64,000 nt of DNA from an uncultured bacterium. Its GTDB lineage: Bacteria > Desulfobacterota > Binatia > UBA1149 > CAITLU01. The stretch covers positions 1 to 64,000 of the forward strand of contig CAITLU010000013.1 of the NCBI GenBank assembly GCA_903893315.1, in the 5' to 3' direction. The position numbers were made by a program, and so were the translations under genes. The notes beneath the pieces are model-generated. The model was not told the origin of the DNA and did not search any database. It was given only the letters and a program-made list of their open reading frames with translations. Positions 1 to 8,260 of this stretch are shown here, one piece after another (position 1 is the stretch's first letter; every line of letters begins with the position of its first letter).

Positions 1-791
1 ACGAACTGCTTCTTGTAGAGCCCGGCGTCGATGATGACCTTGCACATCGCCAGCGCCAAAGCCGCATCGGTACCGATGCGAATCGGCTGGTGATGATCGG
101 CGTGAATCGCCGAGGGGCTGTAGTCGGGGGCGATCGTGACCACTTCTCCGCCGTTGTAACGGGCCTCGGCCAGGTAGTGGTACCAGTGAATGTTGGTGTA
201 GACCGGATTGGCGTGCCAGATCAGCGTGAGCTCGGCCAGGAACCAGTCGTCCATCGTCGAAGTGGGATTGAAAAGGCCCCAGGTGATGTGCCAGCCGGGG
301 CTGAAATCCTGGAACTCCGCGTTGCCGTCGGTCGTCGGAGTTCCAAGCAGTTGCGAAAAGAGGCGTGCGGGCGCGGCGCCTGGTTCCGGGGTGAGCAGAG
401 TAAGAATCGACTCGCCGCCCTGCTCGGCAATTGCATCGAGCATCGCATCGGCGATATCGGTCAGGGCGACGTCCCACGAAACCGGCTCGAACTTGCTTTC
501 ACCGCGCTTGCCGACGCGCTTCATCGGTTGGGTGATCCGGTCGGGCGAGTAGTGGCAGTGGCTCCACGAGGCGCCCTTCTGGCAACCCATCGGGTTCATG
601 TCGGGAATGCCGGCTTCGATCGGGGCGAGCGAGCCTGCCTGTTCCTCACGGACGATCTTGCCGTCCTTGGTGTACACGCGCCACGAACAACCGCCCGGAT
701 AGCAGTCGACCGAGTGGCTGCCCCAAGTCACCTTGTCCCACGTCCACTTGTTTCGATACGCGTCGGCCCACTTGCCTCGGGTCTGTGTCAT
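1..791 (-). CDS. Type II DMSO-reductase family molybdoenzyme alpha subunit, NarG-like, 3' part cut by window edge
   Basis: The first 263 residues of a catalytic subunit that binds bis-molybdopterin guanine dinucleotide and one Fe-S cluster. Visible cluster ligands are H26, C30, C35 and C70 (H-x3-C-x4-C, then MNPMGCQKG). The probable molybdenum ligand is D162 in the EFQDFSPGW segment, aligned with the catalytic Asp of NarG and EbdA. Start ATG at 791 is preceded by GAGGAG. Unlike the other alpha genes here it has no twin-arginine signal; the protein begins MTQTRGKWADAY. It may act in the cytoplasm as NarG does, or travel with a partner. It has its own operator/promoter about 110 bp upstream. 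Family assignment is firm; substrate is unknown. The rest of the gene lies outside the window. Confidence 0.9.
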   Translation of the reverse strand, partial: MTQTRGKWADAYRNKWTWDKVTWGSHSVDCYPGGCSWRVYTKDGKIVREEQAGSLAPIEAGIPDMNPMGCQKGASWSHCHYSPDRITQPMKRVGKRGESKFEPVSWDVALTDIADAMLDAIAEQGGESILTLLTPEPGAAPARLFSQLLGTPTTDGNAEFQDFSPGWHITWGLFNPTSTMDDWFLAELTLIWHANPVYTNIHWYHYLAEARYNGGEVVTIAPDYSPSAIHADHHQPIRIGTDAALALAMCKVIIDAGLYKKQF

Positions 792-907
792 TTGCGCACT
801 CCTCAAATTCACTTCTTTGCCGGCTTCTGACGCCGGCCATGCTGGCTCTCTCCCGACAGACGCAGTCTCTGATTTCGGTCGGGGGCCAAATTGATAGACG
901 GGCGCCG

Positions 908-949
908 AGTCTACCGAACGGTTGGAAGGGAGGAAGTGGCTCTCGTCAG
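908..949 (-). promoter_or_regulatory. Promoter with TetR-type operator, upstream of left-edge alpha gene
   Basis: Reading on the minus strand, the palindrome CTTCCAACCGTTCGGTAGAC (909-928) overlaps a TAGACT -10-like hexamer (913-908). It matches four other sites in the window almost base for base. The upstream box is degenerate, CTGAC-GAGA-GCCAC at 936-949, and sits 22 rather than 21 bp from the -10. Inferred transcription start is near 901, leaving a leader of about 110 nt before the ATG at 791. Confidence 0.7.
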
Positions 950-1398
950 CCCGGAACATGATAAAGGCCGGTTTTTGACTCCATGTACGACATAGCACCT
1001 GCCGCCGGTACCGACGTGAAGGCATTGAAGCCGCCGCTGGTACTTTTCAAGGCGCACCCAAGGCGGCGATTCCTGCTCTGCGCGGCCTCCGGACCGAAGA
1101 TCGGGAGCCGTCTTTGACTGCTGCCATTCGCAATCGGCCAACTCGGCTCCTGAAGTCTCGGCATGGAAAGCAACCGTCGCGTACCCAAGAGCACCTGAAT
1201 CGGATGCCGCGAGCGACTTTCCTGGAAAAAGAGCATTGACTCCAAGCAGGGTGACGGGAGAAGAGGGCGTGGGCGTGTGTCCATGCATCGCCACGCCATA
1301 GCGGGGCCGCTGCCGTACACCGGCGCGGGAATGGATTGAGGCAGTGATTGGAGCGCAATCGAAGACTGCGCTCAGTGCAACTCGAAAGGAGGGACTCC
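950..1398. other. Intergenic region, no gene recognised
   Basis: About 450 bp between the minus-strand alpha promoter and the start of the Cys-rich gene. Open frames exist here on both strands, but none has a credible ribosome binding site or family features. It must contain the promoter of the Cys-rich gene, since that gene has no operator copy, but I could not pick out convincing -35/-10 elements. Confidence 0.5.
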
Positions 1399-3021
1399 AT
1401 GAAATCGCGTTGGAATCTTTTTGGAATCGCGGTCGCTGCGATCGGGCTGACGTTGATCGCGATCCCCTCGCGCGTCGTGGCCGAAGAATGCAGGCAGGCC
1501 TGCGGCGCCGTGGCCTCAACAGCAGCGAGCGAAGGCAAGGCGGCGCTGAAAAGTTGCAAACTCCAGTGTCGCGCTGGCGCTGGCTCGGCGGCGTGTCGCA
1601 CAAGTTGCCGTGCTGCTGGCAAGCGCGCGCGCAGCGAAGCGAAAACGTCGCTCGTCCAGTGCGGCCAGACGTGTCAACCAGCCAGCCCGTGTGAAGAACA
1701 GTGCCTCGCTCCGGCGCGGCAGTGCCTGGCGCCGATCCTGGACCAGGCAAGAAGTTGTACCCAGGACTGTGCCGGCATTGCGGCGGCCGCGACCGCCGAC
1801 TGCGCGAACGCGGCGCAACCCCTCACGTGCCTGCAAGAAGCGGCCGACCAGATGCACCTATGCGTTCAAGGGTGCGCCACGACCACCGGCGACAGCGCCG
1901 AGGCGTGCAAGTCTGCGCTGAGTAGTTGCAAGGACGCTTGCGCACCTGCAAATCCCTGCGAGGGTCAATGCGCACCGGCATTGCACGGGTGCCTCGAACC
2001 GGTCGTAGACAACGCGAAGCAGTGCGGAGGACAGTGCGCCGACTCCGCGCGCAATGCGGCCGGCGACTGCCTTAACCAGCCGAATCCTGCCGAATGTCTG
2101 TCGCAGGTAGCCCAGCAGTTGGGCCAGTGTGCGCTTGGCTGCAAGGCCACGGCGGAACAGGAAGCTCAGCAATGCCGCATGACGTTCGAGGGCTGTGCTC
2201 AGGACTGTCTGCCGCCCGATGCGTGTCGGGACACCTGTTACGGGCAACTGCGAGAATGCGCAGCGCCGATAATGGACGACGCGCAGACCTGTGGTGCGCA
2301 GTGCACCACGGATGCGCTGGCGGCAGCGACGGCGTGCATTGGTGCGCAAGACCCGATGACGTGCCTCCTCGAGATGGAGCGAGCGCTCGGAGTCTGCGCT
2401 CGCGCTTGCGCTCAGGACGCGCGGGACCGAGCAGAAACTTGCGGTGAAGACTTCCGTCAGTGCACCCAGGCCTGCGGACCGACAAACGACGGCACATGCC
2501 GCGGCGGATGCCTCGCAAGCGCCGGGCAATGCCTGATACCGGTGGCCGAAGGTGCCAGAGAATGTGTTCGCACCTGCGCTGACGACGCGGGCGCGAACGT
2601 GCTGCCGTGCCTTGCACAGCCAGACCCGAGAGCATGCCTGCGCGAAACGGCGCAGCAGGTCGTGCAGTGCGCCCAAGGTTGCAGGCCGGCGGTCCAGGCT
2701 GGCGCCGCCGATTGTCGCTCGGCACTGGATATCTGCGTCCAGCAATGCCCGGCCGATCCGTGCCAGGACGGATGCGTGGGATCGCTCGAGGACTGTGTCC
2801 GGTCAACGGTCGAACAGGCCGACGCGTGCGCGACGGGTTGCGTGACGAGAACGCTGAGCGCTGGCGATGCGTGCATGAACCAACCTAATCCGTTCCTGTG
2901 TCTCGGTCGCGTTGCTCAGCAAGGCTTGCAGTGCGGCACCACCTGCCTGGCAACCGGCCGGGCAGACGCCGGTACATGCTGGAGCGCCCACCAGGACTGC
3001 ACGCAGACCTGCGGTCAATAG
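1399..3021 (+). CDS. Exported protein of mirror-symmetric Cys repeats (68 Cys in 540 aa)
   Basis: Not a family I recognise. Start ATG 1399 follows AAAGGAGGGA. Residues 1-29 form a signal peptide (MKSRWNLFGIAVAAIG... ending VVA). Residues 31-97 are an 8-Cys unit. Residues 98-186, 187-275, 276-366, 367-454 and 455-540 are five 12-Cys units. In each 12-Cys unit the cysteines fall at positions 1, 5, 12, 23, 27, 38, 47, 58, 62, 73, 80 and 84 without exception, so the gaps read 3-6-10-3-10-8-10-3-10-6-3 in both directions. The 8-Cys unit reads 3-17-3-8-3-17-3. The central 8-residue gap carries a Pro-rich turn such as NQPNP. I infer disulfide-stapled helical hairpins in the periplasm or outside the cell. 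No CXXCH heme motifs are present. It lies between two molybdoenzyme units but has no copy of their operator. Confidence 0.85.
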   Translation: MKSRWNLFGIAVAAIGLTLIAIPSRVVAEECRQACGAVASTAASEGKAALKSCKLQCRAGAGSAACRTSCRAAGKRARSEAKTSLVQCGQTCQPASPCEEQCLAPARQCLAPILDQARSCTQDCAGIAAAATADCANAAQPLTCLQEAADQMHLCVQGCATTTGDSAEACKSALSSCKDACAPANPCEGQCAPALHGCLEPVVDNAKQCGGQCADSARNAAGDCLNQPNPAECLSQVAQQLGQCALGCKATAEQEAQQCRMTFEGCAQDCLPPDACRDTCYGQLRECAAPIMDDAQTCGAQCTTDALAAATACIGAQDPMTCLLEMERALGVCARACAQDARDRAETCGEDFRQCTQACGPTNDGTCRGGCLASAGQCLIPVAEGARECVRTCADDAGANVLPCLAQPDPRACLRETAQQVVQCAQGCRPAVQAGAADCRSALDICVQQCPADPCQDGCVGSLEDCVRSTVEQADACATGCVTRTLSAGDACMNQPNPFLCLGRVAQQGLQCGTTCLATGRADAGTCWSAHQDCTQTCGQ

Positions 3022-3144
3022 GACTCCCTCCGGTCGCAGGATTTCGGGACAGACACGTGGCGCGCCGATCATTCGACGGCCGCCGCGTGTCTGTCGGTTC
3101 CGAGAGGAGCGAGTCCAGCGACGCGACTTCGATCATCTTTCGAT

Positions 3145-3185
3145 ATGACCTTTGGCATACTGGCCTTCCGACTGTTCGGTAGACT
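3145..3185 (+). promoter_or_regulatory. Dual-site promoter of the cytochrome b/alpha operon
   Basis: Box ATGACCTTTGGCAT (3145-3158), then 21 bp, then TAGACT (3180-3185). The TetR-type palindrome CTTCCGACTGTTCGGTAGAC occupies 3165-3184, so a bound repressor would cover the -10. The inferred start near 3192 leaves a 12-nt leader before ATG 3204, with AAGGAAA just ahead of the start codon. Confidence 0.75.
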
Positions 3186-3203
3186 GACCGAAGGAAACAC
3201 GAA

Positions 3204-3701
3204 ATGTCATCCAAAATTGCTCGGCCCTTGGTGCACACGGTGCACCTGCTCACTTTCACCGTGCTGTTTTTATCCGGGTTGCTCCTGTTCGTCCCGGACC
3301 TGCGGGCGGCCGTGACCGGCGGCTACTCGCTTGTCGCTCGCGAGAGCCACCGCTGGGGCGGCGTCGCATTCTTCGTGCTCCCGGTAGTCATCACACTGCG
3401 GTTCGGCGTGCGCAGCGTGTTCGTAAGGCCGGCCGAGCGGACGTTGCGATCGCTGTGGCAGGGACTTCACGTCGCTCTGACGCTCACCATCGGCGGCCTT
3501 TTCAGCGTGACCGGACTGGTTCTGTGGGGAAAGCGTTTCGTATCGGAATCACTGCTGGAGCGGTCGCGCGATCTGCATGATTGGCTGACCTACGTCGTGG
3601 CAATTCTGGTGCTGTTGCACTTGGTGGAAATCGGAATTGCGTCGCTGGTCAACCGCTTTCGTTCGGCGGCTGGGACTGTCGAAGGCCACCCGCCCGCTTA
3701 G
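3204..3701 (+). CDS. Small four-helix membrane cytochrome b (cytochrome b561/formate dehydrogenase gamma-like)
   Basis: 165 residues with four predicted membrane helices: near 13-32, 50-66, 86-107 and 127-150. Histidines lie in or beside the helices: H9 and H13 in the first, H49 (ESHRWGG) before the second, H89 (GLHVALT) in the third, and H124 and H138 (LLHLVE) around the fourth. That is the pattern of di-heme b561-type subunits which pass electrons between a periplasmic redox subunit and quinone. Directly downstream, after 62 nt, is a Tat-exported molybdoenzyme alpha subunit, and both share one operator promoter. I infer a membrane electron carrier for that alpha subunit. Heme number and direction of flow are not proven. 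Confidence 0.8.
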   Translation: MSSKIARPLVHTVHLLTFTVLFLSGLLLFVPDLRAAVTGGYSLVARESHRWGGVAFFVLPVVITLRFGVRSVFVRPAERTLRSLWQGLHVALTLTIGGLFSVTGLVLWGKRFVSESLLERSRDLHDWLTYVVAILVLLHLVEIGIASLVNRFRSAAGTVEGHPPA

Positions 3702-3763
3702 CGCCGACAACGGACCGCCTGACACCCGAGGACTTCCGCTTCCTCGAAACGACCGGGAGACAA

Positions 3764-6631
3764 ATGAAACTGACACGTCGCGATTTCCTGCGCTCGGCGG
3801 GGGCCACAGCGCTGTTGCTATCTCTGGAGCGACTCGGGTTCGCACAACAAATCGCGCGGGTCGGACGGGAGGCCGCCGCGCTGCCCGGTAACGCTCCGGC
3901 AATTCCGGCGTATCGTTCCTGGGAAGACGTCTACCGTCGCAACTGGACCTGGGACCGCATCGTCAAATGCAGCCATAATCGCGCCAACTGCCTGTCGGCT
4001 TGCGCGTGGAACGTCTACGTAAAGGACGGCATCGTCTGGCGCGAAGAACAGGCGCCGGCCTATGACGAAGGCGGACGCGGCGGTGCACCGGACTTCTTTC
4101 CGCGCGGATGCCAGAAGGGCGCCTCCTACAGCAAATTGATGGCATCACCGCAGCGCCTGCTCTACCCGATGGAACGCGTCGGGGAACGCGGCAGCGGCAA
4201 CTGGAAACGCATCAGCTGGGACGCAGCGCTCGACAAAGTCGCAGACGGCATCATCGCGGCCGCGACAACGCACGGCGCCGAAACCGTCGTCGGCACACCA
4301 GGCCCAAACTTCGATCACGGCCCGGACTCGGCCGCAGAGTTTCGTCTGCTGCGTCTGCTCGGAGCATCGACTCTCGACACCTATTCCGGGATCGGCGACA
4401 TGGCAGTGGGGATGACGCAGACCTACGGCATGTTCATGGTCGACGGCACCAGCGACGACTACTTCAACTCCGATTACATCGTCCTTTGGTGCGCGAACCC
4501 CGTCTACACGCGTATTCCCGACATGCACTTCTTCACTGAAGTGCGCTATCGCGGCGCTCAACTCGTCGTCATCGGACCGGATTACAACCCTACCGCTATT
4601 CATGCTGACCTGTGGCTCAACCCCAAGATGCAGACGGATCCGGCACTGGCTCTGGCGATGGCCCAGGTCATCCTCACGGAGAAGCTGCACAAAGAGGAAT
4701 ACATAAAGGAGCAGACCGATCTTCCGTTCCTGGTCCGTACCGATACCGGTCGCTTCCTGCGCGAGCGTGACATCGTAAAAGGCGGTCGCGACGATGCGTT
4801 CTACGTGTGGGACGAAGCGCAACAGGCAGCGGTTCTGGCTCCTGGTAGCCAGGGCATGAGTAAGGCCTCGCTCGCACTCGGCGGCATCCGCCCGGCACTC
4901 GAGGGACGCCGGCAAGTGACGCTTGCGGACGGAACTTCCGCGCAAGTGGAACCGACCTACGAGATGCTGCGCCGGCACCTCAACGAGAACTGCACGCCGG
5001 AACTGACCGAGAAGATTACCGGAGTCAGCGCGCCGTTGATCCGCAAGGTAGCGCGCGACATGGCCACCGCGAAAGCGGCGATGATCTATGCCTCCACCGG
5101 CGCCTGCAAAAACTACCACAGCGATCTGATGCACCGTTCCTTCGCGCTGTTGATGGCGGTGACCGGGAATCAGGGGCGTCCCGGAGGCGGGCTGCGATTC
5201 GGTTCGTGGTGGGGAGTGACCGGCTTCGACGAACTCGGCCTCGGCGAGTTGCCCGCATGGCAACAGATGGTGCTCAAGATCACCGGCCGCCCGGCGGTGC
5301 GCGACATCGAATCCTACCTCGTCAAGCGCAGCCGCGGTGAAACGTTCAATCCGGTCCTGCCGTGGCTCCATGCCCATGGCGGATACGCGAAGACGATGGG
5401 GAATCCGGCGTACAACGACCCCGCCAACCCTCTGGGCATGGACGAAGCAATGAAAACGGCCGCCGAGAGGGGCTGGGTTCCTGTCTACCCCCGCCCCGGC
5501 AAGGACCCCAAGGTATTCCTCGTCGATTCGGTCAATCCGCTGCGGCAGTGGCCGACACCGCAGATCGCACTCGAGCATCTGTGGCCGAAGTTCGATCTGG
5601 TGGTGAGCATCAATACCCAGATGTCGACGACCGGAATGCATGCCGACGTGGTGCTGCCGGCGGCGTGTTTCTACGAGAAGATCGGCATCAAGTACGCGTG
5701 GGGTTTCGTGCCCTACCTGGTCCTGAACGACAAGGCAGTCGAGCCGCTGGGCGAGTCGCGTAACGAGTGGTGGATATACGGCAGCATCGCCGAGCGCATT
5801 CAGCAACGCGCCAAGGAACGTGGCACGGCGACCGCCAAGAACGCGTTCGGCAAGGACATCGACTTGACGAAGGCATTCGACGCATGGAGCGACGATGGCG
5901 CGTTCAATCCATCGGATGCCCGCACCGGCATGGATTACATTTTCCGACGTTCGGAAATCTGCGAGGGAACCACCTGGGACGAAGCCATCAAGCGCGGCGT
6001 GATTCCGATCAAACGCGACGGAGGTTACGGCCTCTTCAACAACATGTGCAGCGACATAGATTATTCGAAGCCGCTGTACCCGAACGCCTGGCAGGTCGAA
6101 GGAAAAGAGTCGTGGCCGACACTGACCGGACGCCAGCAGTTCTTCCTCGACCACGACTGGCTCGTCGCGGCCGGTGAGGCGCTTCCGGTCCACAAGCAGC
6201 CGCCTACACAGGGTGGCTCATATCCACTGACCATGACCGGCGGCCACACGCGCTGGAGCATCCACTCGATCTGGCGCAGCGAGGCGAACCTGCTGCGGCT
6301 GCAACGCGGCGAGCCTGTCTTGTACATGAACGACGGTGATGCACAGACACGCGGTATTTCCGACAACGATCGGATAAAGACCTCGAACGACATCGGCGAG
6401 TTCGAATGCGTGGTGAAGATCTCACCGTCGGTACAGGCTGGGCAGGTAATCATCTACCACGCGTGGGAGCCGTTTCAGTTCGCCCGCCACAAGGGACAGC
6501 AAGAACCGATTCCGGCGCCGTGGAAGACCCTCCACATGGCCGGCGATTACGGACAACTTCACTACCGGGCCTTGTACGCCGCGCCGAACTTCGGCCCTCG
6601 CGGCGTCAGCGTCGAAGTGCGGAAGGTATGA
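3764..6631 (+). CDS. Tat-exported type II DMSO-reductase family alpha subunit (ethylbenzene dehydrogenase-like)
   Basis: 955-residue molybdopterin oxidoreductase. Start ATG 3764 is chosen because it begins exactly at the twin-arginine signal MKLTRRDFLRSAG, with GGGAGA upstream. Fe-S ligands are H71, C76, C80 and C116. The likely molybdenum ligand is D212 (SGIGDMAVGMTQTYG). The C-terminal half has the family blocks GGHTRWSIHSIWR and YHAWEPFQF. Relatives include ethylbenzene, p-cymene and steroid C25 dehydrogenases, and selenate, chlorate and dimethylsulfide enzymes; the GGHTRWSIH block is closer to the latter group. Substrate cannot be assigned. No beta or gamma gene is next to it, so it probably borrows the single beta/gamma pair at 27.3-29.1 kb. 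Confidence 0.93.
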   Translation: MKLTRRDFLRSAGATALLLSLERLGFAQQIARVGREAAALPGNAPAIPAYRSWEDVYRRNWTWDRIVKCSHNRANCLSACAWNVYVKDGIVWREEQAPAYDEGGRGGAPDFFPRGCQKGASYSKLMASPQRLLYPMERVGERGSGNWKRISWDAALDKVADGIIAAATTHGAETVVGTPGPNFDHGPDSAAEFRLLRLLGASTLDTYSGIGDMAVGMTQTYGMFMVDGTSDDYFNSDYIVLWCANPVYTRIPDMHFFTEVRYRGAQLVVIGPDYNPTAIHADLWLNPKMQTDPALALAMAQVILTEKLHKEEYIKEQTDLPFLVRTDTGRFLRERDIVKGGRDDAFYVWDEAQQAAVLAPGSQGMSKASLALGGIRPALEGRRQVTLADGTSAQVEPTYEMLRRHLNENCTPELTEKITGVSAPLIRKVARDMATAKAAMIYASTGACKNYHSDLMHRSFALLMAVTGNQGRPGGGLRFGSWWGVTGFDELGLGELPAWQQMVLKITGRPAVRDIESYLVKRSRGETFNPVLPWLHAHGGYAKTMGNPAYNDPANPLGMDEAMKTAAERGWVPVYPRPGKDPKVFLVDSVNPLRQWPTPQIALEHLWPKFDLVVSINTQMSTTGMHADVVLPAACFYEKIGIKYAWGFVPYLVLNDKAVEPLGESRNEWWIYGSIAERIQQRAKERGTATAKNAFGKDIDLTKAFDAWSDDGAFNPSDARTGMDYIFRRSEICEGTTWDEAIKRGVIPIKRDGGYGLFNNMCSDIDYSKPLYPNAWQVEGKESWPTLTGRQQFFLDHDWLVAAGEALPVHKQPPTQGGSYPLTMTGGHTRWSIHSIWRSEANLLRLQRGEPVLYMNDGDAQTRGISDNDRIKTSNDIGEFECVVKISPSVQAGQVIIYHAWEPFQFARHKGQQEPIPAPWKTLHMAGDYGQLHYRALYAAPNFGPRGVSVEVRKV

Positions 6632-6632
6632 C

Positions 6633-6664
6633 CCGGGCCGCGTTCATGACGGAACCCGGCCCGG
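6633..6664 (+). terminator. Hairpin after alpha gene
   Basis: Arms CCGGGCCG (6633-6640) and CGGCCCGG (6657-6664) pair. An inner GTTC/GAAC pair (6642-6645, 6652-6655) follows after one mismatch, with a 6-nt loop. It begins 2 nt after the alpha stop codon. No T tract follows, so it may act with Rho or as a 3' stabiliser. Confidence 0.5.
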
Positions 6665-6793
6665 CCTTCTCGACAGCAGCGAAGAAGTCTCGAATGGGCT
6701 TCGGACCGTCGCAGAGGCGGCGCGGCCCGAAGCCGTCGGCAGCCTGCGGGCAGACCGCCCCGGCCAGCCCACCGGCACCGGTCATTACCTGGC

Positions 6794-6834
6794 ATGACAT
6801 CCGTCATCGCCACCTTCCGACCGTTCGGTAGTCT
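6794..6834 (+). promoter_or_regulatory. Dual-site promoter of moaA
   Basis: Box ATGACATCCGTCAT (6794-6807) has perfectly palindromic arms. It is followed by 21 bp and then TAGTCT (6829-6834). The TetR-type palindrome CTTCCGACCGTTCGGTAGTC covers 6814-6833. Inferred start near 6841, about 5 nt before ATG 6846, so the moaA message is probably leaderless or nearly so. Confidence 0.75.
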
Positions 6835-6845
6835 GTCGGCCTCGC

Positions 6846-7829
6846 ATGAAACTCTACGATCGCTATGGGCGGCAGGTGACATATCTGCGGGTGTCGATCA
6901 CCGACCGCTGTAACCTGCGCTGCTTTTATTGCCTGCCCCGCGGCTGCGGCATCAGCACGAAACCGCTGCGGCTGGACCTGTCCGAGATCGCCACCATCGT
7001 GCGCGTCGGAGTCGGACTCGGCATCGGCAAGATTCGCATCACCGGCGGCGAACCGCTGGTCCATCCGGGCGTGGTCGATTTCGTCCGTGACGTGAGCCGC
7101 ATCGCCGGGATCGCGGACTTGGCGCTCTCCACCAACGGAACGCTGCTGGCCGAGCACGCCGAGGATCTGAAAGCCGCCGGCCTCGGGCGCGTGAACGTCA
7201 GTCTCGACTCGCTGCGGCCTGCTGTTTTCCGGGCCGTGAGCGGACGCAACGATCTCAACCGCGTCGTTGCCGGGATCGACGCCGCGGCAGCAGCCGGCCT
7301 TGCGCCGCTCAAACTGAACGTCGTCGTCATGCGCGGCGTCAACGACGACGAACTTCCCGCGATGCTCGACTTTGCCGCCGCGCACGGCGCACAGATCCGC
7401 TTCATTGAATACATGCCTCTGGGACTGGCTCAGCGTTGGGCGTCTTCCTACGTCAGCCGTGCCGAAATCCTCGAGCGGATTCACCCTCAACTGGCCGCCG
7501 AGCTGCCGCGTCACCAACCCGGCGACACCGCCACCTACTATGCGCTTCGCTCGGGCGGCGAGGTCGGCCTGATAAGCCCGGTGAGTTGTCGATTCTGCGA
7601 TCGCTGCAACCGGCTGCGGCTGACGTCGGACGGTAAACTCCGGCCTTGTCTGACCAGCGAAGGCGAGGTCGACCTGCGCGATGCGCTGAAACCCGGCGCG
7701 TCTCTTGAAGCTATAGCCGACTCATTTCGGGCCGCGACCGCGGGGCGCCCTGCCCGCGGCACCTACACGGACGCGGCAAACGAAGAACCCGCGAACGCAA
7801 CGCGGGCGATGTCATCGATCGGAGGCTGA
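6846..7829 (+). CDS. moaA: GTP 3',8-cyclase MoaA (molybdenum cofactor biosynthesis)
   Basis: 327-residue radical SAM enzyme that converts GTP to 3',8-cyclo-GTP, the first step of molybdopterin synthesis in the cytoplasm. The N-terminal cluster motif is C22-x3-C26-x2-C29. The glycine-rich SAM motif TGGEPL is present. The second cluster is formed by SCRFCDRCNRLRLTSDG with a later Cys (RPCL). The C-terminal double glycine (SSIGG), needed for activity in the family, is present. It has its own copy of the TetR/FNR-like promoter found on the molybdoenzyme units, so cofactor supply appears to be induced with the enzymes that need it. No other mo genes are in the window. Confidence 0.95.
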   Translation: MKLYDRYGRQVTYLRVSITDRCNLRCFYCLPRGCGISTKPLRLDLSEIATIVRVGVGLGIGKIRITGGEPLVHPGVVDFVRDVSRIAGIADLALSTNGTLLAEHAEDLKAAGLGRVNVSLDSLRPAVFRAVSGRNDLNRVVAGIDAAAAAGLAPLKLNVVVMRGVNDDELPAMLDFAAAHGAQIRFIEYMPLGLAQRWASSYVSRAEILERIHPQLAAELPRHQPGDTATYYALRSGGEVGLISPVSCRFCDRCNRLRLTSDGKLRPCLTSEGEVDLRDALKPGASLEAIADSFRAATAGRPARGTYTDAANEEPANATRAMSSIGG

Positions 7830-7844
7830 GGCGCCGACGGTCAA

Positions 7845-8237
7845 ATGAACGTCAAGATGGCTCTTCCCGGCGTCCGTACGATCCGCAGCACGCTGCGCAC
7901 TGCCCACCTGATTGCATTCGGGGCCTTGTACGGAGGCCACGTCTACGGGGTAGCGCCGGAGAGATTGCACACCGCACTGCTGGCAACCATCGCCAGCGGC
8001 GGCGCGCTGATGACGCTTGAGATCATCCGCAACCATATCTGGCCGGTACAGATCCGCGGAATCGCCACGCTCGTCAAGATCGCACTCGTCGCGAGCGTAG
8101 CGCTCTCCTGGGACTCTCGCGTCTGGATCCTGACAGCGGTCATCGTGATCGGCGGGGTCGTCTCACACATGCCGAGCCGCTACCGTTACTACTCGGTCGT
8201 GCACAAGCGCGTCGTCGGCGGCCAGGAACGCGGATAA
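7845..8237 (+). CDS. Four-helix membrane protein of unknown function
   Basis: 130 residues, 15 nt downstream of moaA and probably co-transcribed. Four hydrophobic segments are visible, near 20-37, 42-61, 74-90 and 94-111. Several histidines lie in or near them (AHLIAFG, GGHVYG, RLHTALL, RNHIW, SHMPSR), so heme binding is conceivable, but no family motif is clear. Start could be ATG 7845 or the in-frame ATG 7857. Placement in the molybdenum regulon suggests a role in that redox system; this is inference only. Confidence 0.65.
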   Translation: MNVKMALPGVRTIRSTLRTAHLIAFGALYGGHVYGVAPERLHTALLATIASGGALMTLEIIRNHIWPVQIRGIATLVKIALVASVALSWDSRVWILTAVIVIGGVVSHMPSRYRYYSVVHKRVVGGQERG

Positions 8238-8260
8238 AAGTCAGCCGAGACCCGTTCCGT

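Noticed and set aside
1399-3021. Considered as a multiheme or metallothionein-type protein because of Cys content
   Set aside because: No CXXCH motifs and very few CxC or CC pairs. The CX3C and long, symmetric gaps fit disulfide hairpins better than metal clusters.
4145-6193. A 682-codon minus-strand frame opposite the 3764-6631 alpha gene
   Set aside because: Antisense to a firmly identified gene, with low-complexity composition.
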